Made by a program: the position numbers and the translations under genes. The notes under the pieces are model-generated. The model saw only the letters and a list, made by a program, of their open reading frames with translations, had not been told where the DNA came from and did not search any database. A stretch of DNA of 62,641 bases from Chitinophagaceae bacterium (lineage in GTDB: Bacteria > Bacteroidota > Bacteroidia > Chitinophagales > Chitinophagaceae), in contig CAHJWK010000010.1 in NCBI GenBank assembly GCA_903642275.1, forward strand, positions 1 to 62,641. Direction: 5' to 3'. This document shows positions 46,923 to 55,675 of this stretch, piece by piece. Positions within the stretch are counted from its first letter, which is position 1, and each line of letters starts with the position of its first letter.

Positions 46923-49900
46923 TTACTCACTTAATGCATGTTCTTTTTGTTTTGGTGCGCCTGTAATTTTTTCCTGCAGGTATTGAAATATCACATACAA
47001 AACAGGAATGATAAACACGCCAAACACAACGCCGGTAAGCATTCCGCCAACAGCACCTGTGCCAATGGAGCGATTACCTAATGCAGATGCACCCTGCGAC
47101 CAAACCAGCGGTAACAATCCAACAATAAAAGCTAATGATGTCATTAATATTGGGCGCAAACGAAGCTGCGATGCAGCTAATGCAGATTCAACAATTGACA
47201 TGCCTTGTCGTCTTCGCTGCACTGCATATTCAACAATAAGAATTGCATTTTTTGAAAGCAAACCAACAAGCATTATCAGCCCAACCTGTACATAAATATT
47301 GCTTTCAATACCGGCAAGTTTAATAAATGTAAACACACCTAAAATACCAACCGGTATCGTTAATACAACAGCTAACGGCAGTATATAACTTTCATATTGT
47401 GCTGCTAAAATAAAATACACAAACAGGATGCTTAACAAAAACACGATGGCTGTCTGGCTGCCCGTTTTGCTTTCTTCTCTTGTCATGCCAATCCATTCTG
47501 TTGCATAACCTTTCGGCAAAGATTGCTTAGCTGTTTCTTCGATTGCTTTTATAGCATCACCAGTACTATAACCCGGCTTTGGTGTACCATTAATATTTAC
47601 TGCATTGTATAAATTATTTCTGGTGATGGTTTCCGGCCCATATACACGTTTCAGTTTTACTAATGTGCTTACCGGAACCATTTCATTATTACTATTCTTT
47701 ACGTAAATACTATTGAGTGATGATTCGTTTTCGCGATACTGCGCATCTGCCTGTTCCATCACACGATAATATTTTCCAAAGCGGTTAAAGTCTGATACAA
47801 AGCTGCTTCCATAATATACCTGCATCGTTTGCAACAAATCACTTACGTTAACTCCAAGCTGCCTTGCTTTTTCATTATCTACATCAATTTCATACTGCGG
47901 ATTACTAACAGAAAAAGTACTGAAAGCAGCAGCAATTTCAGGCCGCTGCATCAATGCACCTGAAAAAGCATAAGCCGTTTTGCCAAGCTCTTCCAGCGAA
48001 TGAGTGCCTCTGTCTTCAAGCATAAATGAAAACCCGCTTACATTACCAAAGCCTTGAATAGTTGGAAACGTAAAGAAGAATGTATTTGCATCTTTTACAC
48101 TGCTCACTGCCTGCATCATTGAAAGACTTATGTTATTTGCATCTTTTACATCGCCTCGTTCATTGCGGGACTTCAGTCTGATAAAACCCGCAGCATACTC
48201 CGACGCATTTGCGTTGGATATAAAGTTCAAACCATCTATTGTATATTTTTTAAACACGGATGGATAGTGTTTGAGCACGCTGTCAATCTTTACCGTTGAT
48301 GCATGTGTTCTGTCAAGCGAACTGCCCGGCGGCGATGTAACTGCGTATAAAATAAAACCCTGGTCTTCTGTTGGAATAAAACCGGTTGGTGTTGTCCTGA
48401 TTAATAAAACAGTAATTGCGGCAATCAATACCAAACCACCAACGGCAAACCATCTGCGTCGTATCAAAAAACCAATGCTTTGTTTATAACGTTGCGTCAT
48501 CGCTGTAAAGCCAGCATTAAATGCATTGAAGAATCTGCGTGTAAAACCTTGCTTCTTCGCGCCTTCTTGTACATCTTCATTCTTTAAAAACAAAGCACAC
48601 AATGCCGGGCTAAGTGTTAATGCATTTACGGCTGAAATAAGAATTGCAATGGCTAACGTAAATGCAAACTGACGATAGAAAACACCCGCCGGACCCTGCA
48701 TAAATCCAACAGGTATAAACACTGCAGCCATTACTAACGTTATTGAAATGATGGCGCCTGATATCTCGTTCATTGATTCAATGGTTGCTTTACGTGCAGG
48801 CATTTTTGTACGTTCCATTTTTGCGTGCACCGCTTCCGTTACCACAATCGCATCATCTACCACAATACCGATGGCAAGCACCAAAGCAAATAATGTAAGC
48901 AGGTTAATAGTGAAGCCAAACAGTTGCATAAAAAAAAATGTACCGATGATAGCAACAGGTACCGCAAACGCAGGTATAAGTGTTGAACGAAAATCCTGCA
49001 GAAACATAAACACAACCAGAAACACTAATATAAATGCAATCAATAAAGTTTCTCTCACCTGCCCGATGGATGCATCTAAAAACTCTTTCGAGTTATACAT
49101 GATGGTTGCTGAAACACCTTTGGGCAGTGTGGCTGAAAAATCTTTTACTTCTTTTTCAGCCTCAGTAAGAATATCATTTGCATTGGAACCCGCTGTTTGA
49201 AATAATGCAAAACCAGATGTTGGTCCATCATTCAAACGACTGTTGGCTGAATAAGAAAACGAACCAAACTCAACACGGGCAACATCTTTCAAACGTATAA
49301 AAGAACCATCGCTGTTTGCTTTGATAATGATGTTTTCATAATCTTCATTCTTGTTCAGCTTGCCTTTATATTTCAACACGTATTCAAATGTCTGCGTGCT
49401 GCTTTCTCCCAACCTTCCCGGTGCTGCTTCAAGGCTCTGGTCTTTCACAGCATTCGTTATATCCTGCGGGGTTAAATTGTTTGCGGCAAGTCTGTCAGGC
49501 TTTAACCAGATACGCATAGAATAATCTCGTGCACCAAAAACCTGTGCATCACCAACACCCGGAATACGCTGCAGTTGCGGAATAAGATTTATCTTAATGT
49601 AATTCTGCAAAAACGTTTCATTGTAGGTTGAATCTTTGCTTGATATGGCAACAAACATGATGATGCTATTTTGTTGCTTTTGCGTTGAAATGCCTGACTG
49701 CGTTACCTCAACCGGCACCTGGTTTACTGCCTTTGATACACGGTTTTGCACGTTCACTGAAGCAATATCAGGGTTGGTGCCTTGCTTGAAATAAACGGTC
49801 AGCGTCATGGTTCCATCATTGCTGGAGTTGGAAGTCATGTACGTCATGTTCTCCACACCATTGATTGACTGTTCCAGCGGCGTTGCAACGGAGCGTGCCA

Positions 49901-50069
49901 CTACTTCTGCATTGGCTCCAGGATATGTTGCAGAAACCACCACACTTGGCGGCGCTATATCAGGAAATAAAGTGATGGGCAACGTAAACAACGATATGCC
50001 TCCAAGCAATAATAAAATTATCGAGACAACTGTTGAAAGAACCGGTCTTTCTATAAATCTTTTTAGCAT
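46923..50069 (-). CDS. RND multidrug efflux pump, HAE1/AcrB family
   Basis: The 1048-residue inner-membrane proton-drug antiporter starts with MLKRFIERPVLSTVVSIILL. It shows 12 membrane segments and two large periplasmic loops. The TM4 proton-relay Asp pair is in IGIVVDDAIVVTEAV, and the TM10 Lys is in GLLSKNAILIVEYA. The motif GPAGVFYRQFAFTLAIAILI is also conserved. Length and motifs fit a hydrophobic-drug (HAE1) exporter rather than a metal (HME) pump. It is preceded by a terminator-like hairpin that separates it from the adaptor gene. Confidence 0.95.
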   Translation of the reverse strand: MLKRFIERPVLSTVVSIILLLLGGISLFTLPITLFPDIAPPSVVVSATYPGANAEVVARSVATPLEQSINGVENMTYMTSNSSNDGTMTLTVYFKQGTNPDIASVNVQNRVSKAVNQVPVEVTQSGISTQKQQNSIIMFVAISSKDSTYNETFLQNYIKINLIPQLQRIPGVGDAQVFGARDYSMRIWLKPDRLAANNLTPQDITNAVKDQSLEAAPGRLGESSTQTFEYVLKYKGKLNKNEDYENIIIKANSDGSFIRLKDVARVEFGSFSYSANSRLNDGPTSGFALFQTAGSNANDILTEAEKEVKDFSATLPKGVSATIMYNSKEFLDASIGQVRETLLIAFILVFLVVFMFLQDFRSTLIPAFAVPVAIIGTFFFMQLFGFTINLLTLFALVLAIGIVVDDAIVVTEAVHAKMERTKMPARKATIESMNEISGAIISITLVMAAVFIPVGFMQGPAGVFYRQFAFTLAIAILISAVNALTLSPALCALFLKNEDVQEGAKKQGFTRRFFNAFNAGFTAMTQRYKQSIGFLIRRRWFAVGGLVLIAAITVLLIRTTPTGFIPTEDQGFILYAVTSPPGSSLDRTHASTVKIDSVLKHYPSVFKKYTIDGLNFISNANASEYAAGFIRLKSRNERGDVKDANNISLSMMQAVSSVKDANTFFFTFPTIQGFGNVSGFSFMLEDRGTHSLEELGKTAYAFSGALMQRPEIAAAFSTFSVSNPQYEIDVDNEKARQLGVNVSDLLQTMQVYYGSSFVSDFNRFGKYYRVMEQADAQYRENESSLNSIYVKNSNNEMVPVSTLVKLKRVYGPETITRNNLYNAVNINGTPKPGYSTGDAIKAIEETAKQSLPKGYATEWIGMTREESKTGSQTAIVFLLSILFVYFILAAQYESYILPLAVVLTIPVGILGVFTFIKLAGIESNIYVQVGLIMLVGLLSKNAILIVEYAVQRRRQGMSIVESALAASQLRLRPILMTSLAFIVGLLPLVWSQGASALGNRSIGTGAVGGMLTGVVFGVFIIPVLYVIFQYLQEKITGAPKQKEHALSE

Positions 50070-50134
50070 TGAGTATAAAAGTTTTTATCTGGTGAAGCTG
50101 TCTTTATCAACCCAAATAATTATTAATGATGTTT

Positions 50135-50208
50135 AAAAAACTGAAGTCAGTAAACGAATTACATCCATTCTATAAACTTAATCCTATCAGGGTTTACTGA
50201 CTTACAGT
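50135..50208 (-). terminator. Terminator/attenuator hairpin between adaptor and RND pump genes
   Basis: On the minus strand, a 12-bp perfect stem, AAGTCAGTAAAC with GTTTACTGACTT, is extended by ACTG/CAGT across a single bulged A. It has a 36-nt loop and a run of six T. It begins at the adaptor stop codon and ends about 65 bp before the pump ATG. Confidence 0.7.
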
Positions 50209-51410
50209 TATAAGTTGCTTATCGGTTTTACTTTGAGTAAGCTGTCTGTTGAAACAGGTTGCGGATTTATCTTCATTCCATCCTGTAAATTGCCTGCACC
50301 CTGCAACACGATTGTTTGACCAGACGTTAAGCCTTTATCAACAAAATAATAATTGGCTGTTTTGCCTGATATGTTGATGGGCGTGCCAGCCACTTTATTG
50401 CTGTCACCAACAACGTATACAAATACTTTATCCTGAATTTCGTACGTAGCTTCCTGCGGCACAGCTAATGCAGTTGTATATAATTTCGGAATCCTTATTT
50501 TACCTGTATTGCCTGTGCGCAAAGTGCCTGCTGCATTTGGAAATGTTGCACGAAAACTGATAGAACCCGTTGTTGCATCAAACTGACCTTCGACTGTTTC
50601 TATCTTTCCTTTTGTTGTATATAAACTATCGTTCGCCAACAGCAATTCAACAGGCGGAACATTCTTTAATTTCTCTTCAATTGTATTGCCTGCAAATTGA
50701 TTTTTAAATGCAGTGAAATCATTTTCACTCAAAGAAAAATAAGCATACACTTCGCTTACATTAGACAACATGGTTAAAGGTTCAGCCTGCGATTTACCAA
50801 CTAACGCACCCGTTTTGTAAGGTATTTTTCCAATGTAACCACTAACCGGCGCTTTGATAGAGGCATAACCCACATTAATTTCCGCAGCGCTCACTAATGA
50901 TTTACTTTGTTCAACGGAAGCTTGTGCAGCTGCATAATTTGCCTGTGCTGTTTTTAACTGCACATCAGAGATAACATTATTTTGAACCAGTGGCGCAAGG
51001 CGGTCAACTTCAACTTTTGCTCTTTGCGCATTTGCTATGGCACTTTGCTGGCTTGCTTTTGCGGTATTAAGTTGCTCAACATACGGCGCATCATTAATCT
51101 TAAATAGCAGCGTTCCTGCTTTTACATACGCCCCTTCGTCTATATACATTTTTTGCAAATAACCATCTACCTGCGGGCGAATTTCAACGTTCACTTTGCC
51201 TTGTATTGATGCAGGGAAAGCCTGGTATGTTGTTGCAGGCGCCGCTTCAATTTTTATGACGGGCAGTTGCGGCGGCGGCATTGCAGGTGGTGCATTTTCT
51301 GCTGCTGAATTGTTGCAGCTCATTTCAAGGATTATGCATGCCAAAGCTATCAGTAATATAAGCCATTGTGATTTGAATAAAGATTGTATTAAACGTGTCA
51401 TGACGTTCAT
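50208..51410 (-). CDS. RND efflux periplasmic adaptor (membrane fusion protein)
   Basis: The 400-residue lipoprotein adaptor has lipobox ILEMSC (Cys32) and a Pro-rich linker (PPAMPPPQLP). The biotinyl-lipoyl-like half-motifs are EIRPQVDGYLQKMYIDEGAY with VKAGTLLFKIND, and IKAPVSGYIGKIPYKTGALV. Between them lies an alpha-helical hairpin with Ala/Gln-rich coiled coil. The beta-barrel and membrane-proximal domains follow. It is the first structural gene of the efflux operon. ATG 51410 or 51401 are both possible starts. Confidence 0.93.
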   Translation of the reverse strand: MNVMTRLIQSLFKSQWLILLIALACIILEMSCNNSAAENAPPAMPPPQLPVIKIEAAPATTYQAFPASIQGKVNVEIRPQVDGYLQKMYIDEGAYVKAGTLLFKINDAPYVEQLNTAKASQQSAIANAQRAKVEVDRLAPLVQNNVISDVQLKTAQANYAAAQASVEQSKSLVSAAEINVGYASIKAPVSGYIGKIPYKTGALVGKSQAEPLTMLSNVSEVYAYFSLSENDFTAFKNQFAGNTIEEKLKNVPPVELLLANDSLYTTKGKIETVEGQFDATTGSISFRATFPNAAGTLRTGNTGKIRIPKLYTTALAVPQEATYEIQDKVFVYVVGDSNKVAGTPINISGKTANYYFVDKGLTSGQTIVLQGAGNLQDGMKINPQPVSTDSLLKVKPISNL

Positions 51411-51565
51411 TTTGATTGTTATTAAATTATGGCAAGTAACGAGAGAGTGCAGGTATACTGCGAAAAGTAATACGTGTTAAGAGATGATATCTGCTTTAAT
51501 GAAGAATCATTTCAATGACCGGCATCACTTTGTTGATGAGCATTGATAAAATCGTTTTCATGATG

Positions 51566-51589
51566 CAAAATTAAACAACTGTTTAATTT
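51566..51589 (-). promoter_or_regulatory. 22-bp palindrome overlapping a promoter -7 element upstream of the efflux operon
   Basis: AAATTAAACA and TGTTTAATTT, separated by AC, form a perfect palindrome at 51568-51589. On the minus strand an exact TAnnTTTG element (TAATTTTG, 51573-51566) overlaps it. The site lies 156 bp before the adaptor gene and 36 bp after the AraC gene. It is a likely operator, or alternatively the araC terminator. Confidence 0.5.
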
Positions 51590-51624
51590 AAACTGCTGAA
51601 TTTATCAAGGTAATAATTGCACTT

Positions 51625-52482
51625 TTAAAGGGAATTGCGCTGGAACAACATCGGCGTTTGCCCGGTATGTTTTTTAAAGAAACGATTAAAATAAGCATCA
51701 TCTTCAAAGTTCATGTGCGATGCAATTTGCTTTACAGAGAGCTCACCCCAGAACAATAAACGCTTTGCTTCGGTTATTCTTTTTTCATCAATCACCTGCT
51801 TCGCTGTTTTTCCTGTAACCGTTTTAATCGTATCGTTTAAATGACCAGGCGTTATGTAAATCATATCAGCATATTCAGCAACCTGTGTCTTGCTTAAAAA
51901 ATTATCTTCTATAAAATTTCGGAACTGCTGCAGTATTTTATTCTGTGATGAATTCATTGTAGTAAGCCTTGTTTCACATGTACCCAATCTTGCCGCTGTA
52001 ATTAAAAAAGCATTCAGTAAATTTCTAATCACCAAATCTTTCTGATGGCGCAGTTTTACGAACTCATGCTGCATAAGGCTTGCATATGTTTTCAACTCAT
52101 TAAAATCATTTTTTGTAGGAACAGGAATTACAACCTGGCTGAACATACATTCCCAGCATCCTAATGTATTTTTTACATCATGTAAAAGATAATCGCTGCT
52201 GAAAGCAATGTGAATCATCTTATGGTTTTCAAAACTTGTAACCTGGTCAACCTGGTCTGGTGATGAAAACAAAACAGCAGGCGCCGTAATATCATATTTT
52301 TTAAAATCAACATAACCGCTGATTTTTCCTTCCAGTAACAGTGCCACTTTATAAGCATTGTTCCGATGCGGAACTTTCATGCGCGAAGGCAGGTTTTCAT
52401 CATCTAAAGTCATGATAAGAAAATCGGAATCAGCCATACACTCTTTCCAGTCTAATATTGGGATGGACGAAATTGGTCTCAT
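51625..52482 (-). CDS. AraC-family transcriptional regulator
   Basis: This 285-residue regulator has an N-terminal cupin-like sensory domain (LLLEGKISGYVDFKKYDITA) and two C-terminal helix-turn-helix motifs. The second HTH is complete: GELSVKQIASHMNFEDDAYF then NRFFKKHTGQTPMLFQ. It sits directly upstream of the efflux operon on the same strand and probably controls it (inference). A -7-like element (52513-52520) lies about 30 bp before its ATG. Confidence 0.9.
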   Translation of the reverse strand: MRPISSIPILDWKECMADSDFLIMTLDDENLPSRMKVPHRNNAYKVALLLEGKISGYVDFKKYDITAPAVLFSSPDQVDQVTSFENHKMIHIAFSSDYLLHDVKNTLGCWECMFSQVVIPVPTKNDFNELKTYASLMQHEFVKLRHQKDLVIRNLLNAFLITAARLGTCETRLTTMNSSQNKILQQFRNFIEDNFLSKTQVAEYADMIYITPGHLNDTIKTVTGKTAKQVIDEKRITEAKRLLFWGELSVKQIASHMNFEDDAYFNRFFKKHTGQTPMLFQRNSL

Positions 52483-52863
52483 AAAAACAATTTATTGTAA
52501 GAAGGTAATAATCAAAATTAAAAAAAATCACAGTAATTGCTTAAAGAACTATCTTAATGGCAGGTTCAATTTATGGAATTGGTTATTGTTACAATAAGTA
52601 TAGCATACTGAATTGATGTTGTTATTGACCACAAATGAATGATACGTTTTACCTCTTTTTGAATAATATTATACATCATTTCTTAATTCTTCAAAATATT
52701 TTTTAAACTATTTGTAGCGTCTTGAAAATAATTACCTTACTTTTAAATTAACATGTGATAACGATGACGAATAATAAAGATTAATTAAAAAATCATTATT
52801 GTTTAAATCAGAAAAAATTGTAGCCAGCCAATTTCTTTATTAATAACTCCTGAAAGCGTACAG
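52483..52863. other. Divergent intergenic region with possible araC promoter
   Basis: These 381 AT-rich bp separate the AraC gene from the oppositely oriented hydrolase cluster. On the minus strand TAATTTTG (52520-52513) is an exact -7 match, 31 bp before the AraC ATG. It shares TTTAATTTTG with the element before the adaptor gene. For the plus strand only a near match, TACGTTTT, at about 52650 was seen. No gene was found. Confidence 0.4.
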
Positions 52864-53865
52864 ATGTTTAAGATTTATCCCTTTACAGCTTATGATGGCT
52901 TTGAGTGTTTTTTGCAAAGGGCAGATAACGCAGATAACTCCACAAAAGGTCCTGTAATGCTGGTACACGGCGCCGGTGTGCGTGGCAATATTTTCAACCC
53001 ACCTAATGAACGCAATCTTATACAGGTATTGCAGGAAGCAGGCTATGACGTATGGCTTGAAAACTGGCGTGGAAGCATCGAATTCAAAAAAAATGAATGG
53101 GATTTAGATATTGTTGCCGAAAACGATCATCCTGCTGCTGTGAAGGAAATCTGCAGGGTAACCGGTGCTTCTTCTATAAAAACTGTTATTCATTGCCAAG
53201 GCTCTACCAGTTTTATGATTTCTGCTGTAAGAGGTTTGGTGCCCGAAGTAGATACAATTGTTTCTAATGCAGTATCACTGCATCCTGTAGTGCCGGAATA
53301 TTCAAAGTTTAAGCTAAATTACATGTTGCCGTTTATCAAGCCGCTTACACATTACCTCAATCCGCACTGGGGTGATGACGCTCCGGATTTACTGTCTAAA
53401 TTTTTCCGGACAATGGTGGAGCTAACACATCATGAAAAAGATACTACGGTAGGTAAAATGGTGAGCTTCACTTATGGCGCAGGAGCGCCTGCTCTTTGGG
53501 AACTGGATAATCTTTCAGAAACAACAAAACAATGGATTCGCAACGAGTTTGGTAATGTACCCATTACTTTCTTTGAACACATATGGAAATGTGTAAAAAA
53601 TGGATCGCTTGTATCGAAAGATGGGAAAAAAAGCTATTCACAAACTGCCCCTGCAACAAGTGCTCGGTTTGTATTTTTAGCAGGTAAGCTCAATAAATGC
53701 TTTCGCAGCCAGAGTCAGCAAAATACTTATGATTACTTCAACGCTTTGCGTCCGCAGTATCACAAGTTATATGATTACGATACATATAGCCACCTGGATA
53801 TTTTTCTCGGAAAGTATGCGCACAAAGATATTTTTCCGACTATAGTACAAGAATTAAACGCATAA
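52864..53865 (+). CDS. Alpha/beta hydrolase with Cys in the nucleophile elbow
   Basis: The 333-residue hydrolase has an oxyanion region VMLVHGAGVRGNIF and the motif NWRGSIEF. The nucleophile elbow is VIHCQGSTSF, where Cys111 replaces the usual Ser, and a late His lies in SHLDIFLGKYAHKDIFP. This HCxGST/HLDxF pattern matches hydrolases that accompany or are fused to GMC cholesterol-oxidase-like enzymes. A partner GMC gene lies 3.4 kb downstream in the same cluster. The substrate is unknown; an ester or thioester of a lipid is plausible. It is followed by the ADC-like gene after 3 bp. Confidence 0.85.
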   Translation: MFKIYPFTAYDGFECFLQRADNADNSTKGPVMLVHGAGVRGNIFNPPNERNLIQVLQEAGYDVWLENWRGSIEFKKNEWDLDIVAENDHPAAVKEICRVTGASSIKTVIHCQGSTSFMISAVRGLVPEVDTIVSNAVSLHPVVPEYSKFKLNYMLPFIKPLTHYLNPHWGDDAPDLLSKFFRTMVELTHHEKDTTVGKMVSFTYGAGAPALWELDNLSETTKQWIRNEFGNVPITFFEHIWKCVKNGSLVSKDGKKSYSQTAPATSARFVFLAGKLNKCFRSQSQQNTYDYFNALRPQYHKLYDYDTYSHLDIFLGKYAHKDIFPTIVQELNA

Positions 53866-53868
53866 TTT

Positions 53869-54759
53869 ATGAGTGTACCAAAACGCATACAAAGATATAC
53901 AGACCGTTACGCACTGGTTGATGGTGTTCCTTTTACACTGCCTATTCAGGCTAATAACACCCCGGCATTTATGGCAGGATTTTTTTGCGATTATGAAAAA
54001 GCCTCGCAATTAATGCCTGGTAATGAAATTCACGCTTTTAAATTTATAAACGGTAAAGCCGTATTCATGGTAACAGTGGTAAACTATCTTGATACCAATA
54101 TTGGTAAATATATTGAGTATAGCCTTGCTATTGCCTGTACAAGAGGAAAGAAACCTGCACCTGCCATGTTGCCCGCTTTATTTATGAAGGCCTATGAAAC
54201 AGGCGAGTTTATACTTGATCTGCCCGTGAGCAGCGAAATATCTGTAAAAGGCGGCAAAGGCATTTGGGGTATGCCGAAACACAAAGCCAGTCTTGATTTT
54301 AAAGTAACAGATAACATGGTATCTGCCCAGTATGAAAAAGATGGCCAGTTTGCTTTTCGTGTTGAGATAGAAAAACCTGGCAACGCATTTTTGCCTATCA
54401 ATTTTGGCGCAATCAATTATAGCCATTTTAGGAATATGCTGATGCAATCTTATATTTATTTTAAATCAAAAGCAGGCATACGTCTGGGAAAATCTGCAAA
54501 GGGCAGCTTATATATCGGCGATCACCCGAAAACAAGTTTTATGCGTAATCTTGGCATTCAAAGCAAGCCATTCTTTACCTTATTTATGCCATCAGCGCAC
54601 GGCATTTTAGACGATCATTTTCAATGCTGGTACATGACTTATGAAAACAAGCCTGATAAAGTAACACCGGAAGGTTTTGAGAGTGTGATCAATTTAGGAT
54701 TAAGTGAAGACTGGCTGCCACCGCCATCTTTTACCGACTATGAAAAATATAAGATATGA
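53869..54759 (+). CDS. Acetoacetate decarboxylase-like protein
   Basis: The 296-residue protein resembles the acetoacetate decarboxylase (ADC) superfamily. GGKGIWGMPKHKASLDFKVT contains a Pro-Lys motif (Lys137 and Lys139) at the place of the Schiff-base Lys of ADC. FKFINGKAVFMVTVVNYLDT and EYSLAIACTRGKK match the earlier barrel strands. Many family members are not true decarboxylases but bind other oxo-acids or lipids, so activity is uncertain. It is tightly linked to the alpha/beta hydrolase (3 bp) and to the downstream membrane proteins. Confidence 0.72.
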   Translation: MSVPKRIQRYTDRYALVDGVPFTLPIQANNTPAFMAGFFCDYEKASQLMPGNEIHAFKFINGKAVFMVTVVNYLDTNIGKYIEYSLAIACTRGKKPAPAMLPALFMKAYETGEFILDLPVSSEISVKGGKGIWGMPKHKASLDFKVTDNMVSAQYEKDGQFAFRVEIEKPGNAFLPINFGAINYSHFRNMLMQSYIYFKSKAGIRLGKSAKGSLYIGDHPKTSFMRNLGIQSKPFFTLFMPSAHGILDDHFQCWYMTYENKPDKVTPEGFESVINLGLSEDWLPPPSFTDYEKYKI

Positions 54760-54777
54760 ATTACACAATCCACTTAT

Positions 54778-55272
54778 ATGAATCGAAGACGTCCTTTTGT
54801 GAAATGGTTATTGAATATCAATAATGCATATACTTTTTTTATTGCTTCATGGCATATGGGATTAATGATATCTGTAGTACTGTTTTGGTATCCCGGCTGG
54901 AACGGGTTAACCATCAATACTACTCAAAATAGTTTTAATATTCCTGCTCAGATAGCAACAAAATTATTTGTAAAACTTGTTCCCCTTGCAATTACTACTT
55001 CTTTTATAATGATATTATCAGAATGGAAAACTCCACTGCGCTGGCCTGCTATTTTTGCTTTAACAGGGCTTACCGGTGCTTCAATCACAGCCAAATATTT
55101 TCTTTTTCCTATTAATGATATTATTTATGCAGGAGTAAAAGACCAGGCTGAATTAACGCGGCTACTGCTAAAATGGATGTCATTAAATAACTGGCGGGTT
55201 TTCTTTAGTTGTTTAACGTGGTTGTCTATGATTATTTTTTATTCCATGAAAACCGAAAGGCAAACCAAATGA
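54778..55272 (+). CDS. Small four-helix membrane protein, function unknown
   Basis: This 164-residue protein has four hydrophobic segments, including AYTFFIASWHMGLMISVVLF and FIMILSEW near residue 80. The arrangement resembles small DUF1772-like or anthrone-oxygenase-like membrane proteins, but I see no decisive motif. It starts 18 bp after the ADC-like gene and overlaps the next gene by 4 bp (ATGA), so it belongs to the cluster. Confidence 0.7.
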   Translation: MNRRRPFVKWLLNINNAYTFFIASWHMGLMISVVLFWYPGWNGLTINTTQNSFNIPAQIATKLFVKLVPLAITTSFIMILSEWKTPLRWPAIFALTGLTGASITAKYFLFPINDIIYAGVKDQAELTRLLLKWMSLNNWRVFFSCLTWLSMIIFYSMKTERQTK

Positions 55273-55658
55273 AAACATATTTACGGCTTATTGTTGTGCT
55301 GATTGCGATACTTACCATTATTTCCGGCCTTGTGCAAATGTTGTCGCCGTCTTTTATTTTAAAATTAATAGGAGGCAGTATTAACGCAACAACCAATCAT
55401 CTCTTTGCAATTGTTGGCATGTTTATGTTCCTGTTTGGTGGCTTGCTGCTGCATTCTTTATACAGTGTATATAACAACAAGATTGTAATATTATGGTGTG
55501 CGTTGCAAAAATCAGGCGCTTCGGTTGCTGTTTTTTTGGCAATCGGCAAAAATCTTTTTGAACCTGTTGCCGCCGCTGTAGCAGGTTTTGATTTGCTTTC
55601 TGCCATTATTTTTTTTATCTATTATGGATCGCTTCAAAGGTTACAAAACTTAGATTAA
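55269..55658 (+). CDS. Small membrane protein, function unknown
   Basis: This 129-residue protein has four membrane segments, among them LIVVLIAILTIISGLVQML, LFAIVGMFMFLFGGLLLHSL and AAVAGFDLLSAIIFFIYYG. I chose ATG 55269, which overlaps the previous stop by 4 bp; the longer open frame to 55209 lies inside the upstream gene. There is no recognisable family. It is the fourth gene of the hydrolase-GMC cluster. Confidence 0.7.
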   Translation: MKTYLRLIVVLIAILTIISGLVQMLSPSFILKLIGGSINATTNHLFAIVGMFMFLFGGLLLHSLYSVYNNKIVILWCALQKSGASVAVFLAIGKNLFEPVAAAVAGFDLLSAIIFFIYYGSLQRLQNLD

Positions 55659-55675
55659 TTTTTAAAACTGCCAGA

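Noticed and set aside
48748-49200. 150-residue frame on the plus strand inside the RND pump gene
   Set aside because: Antisense shadow of a fully conserved RND coding sequence.
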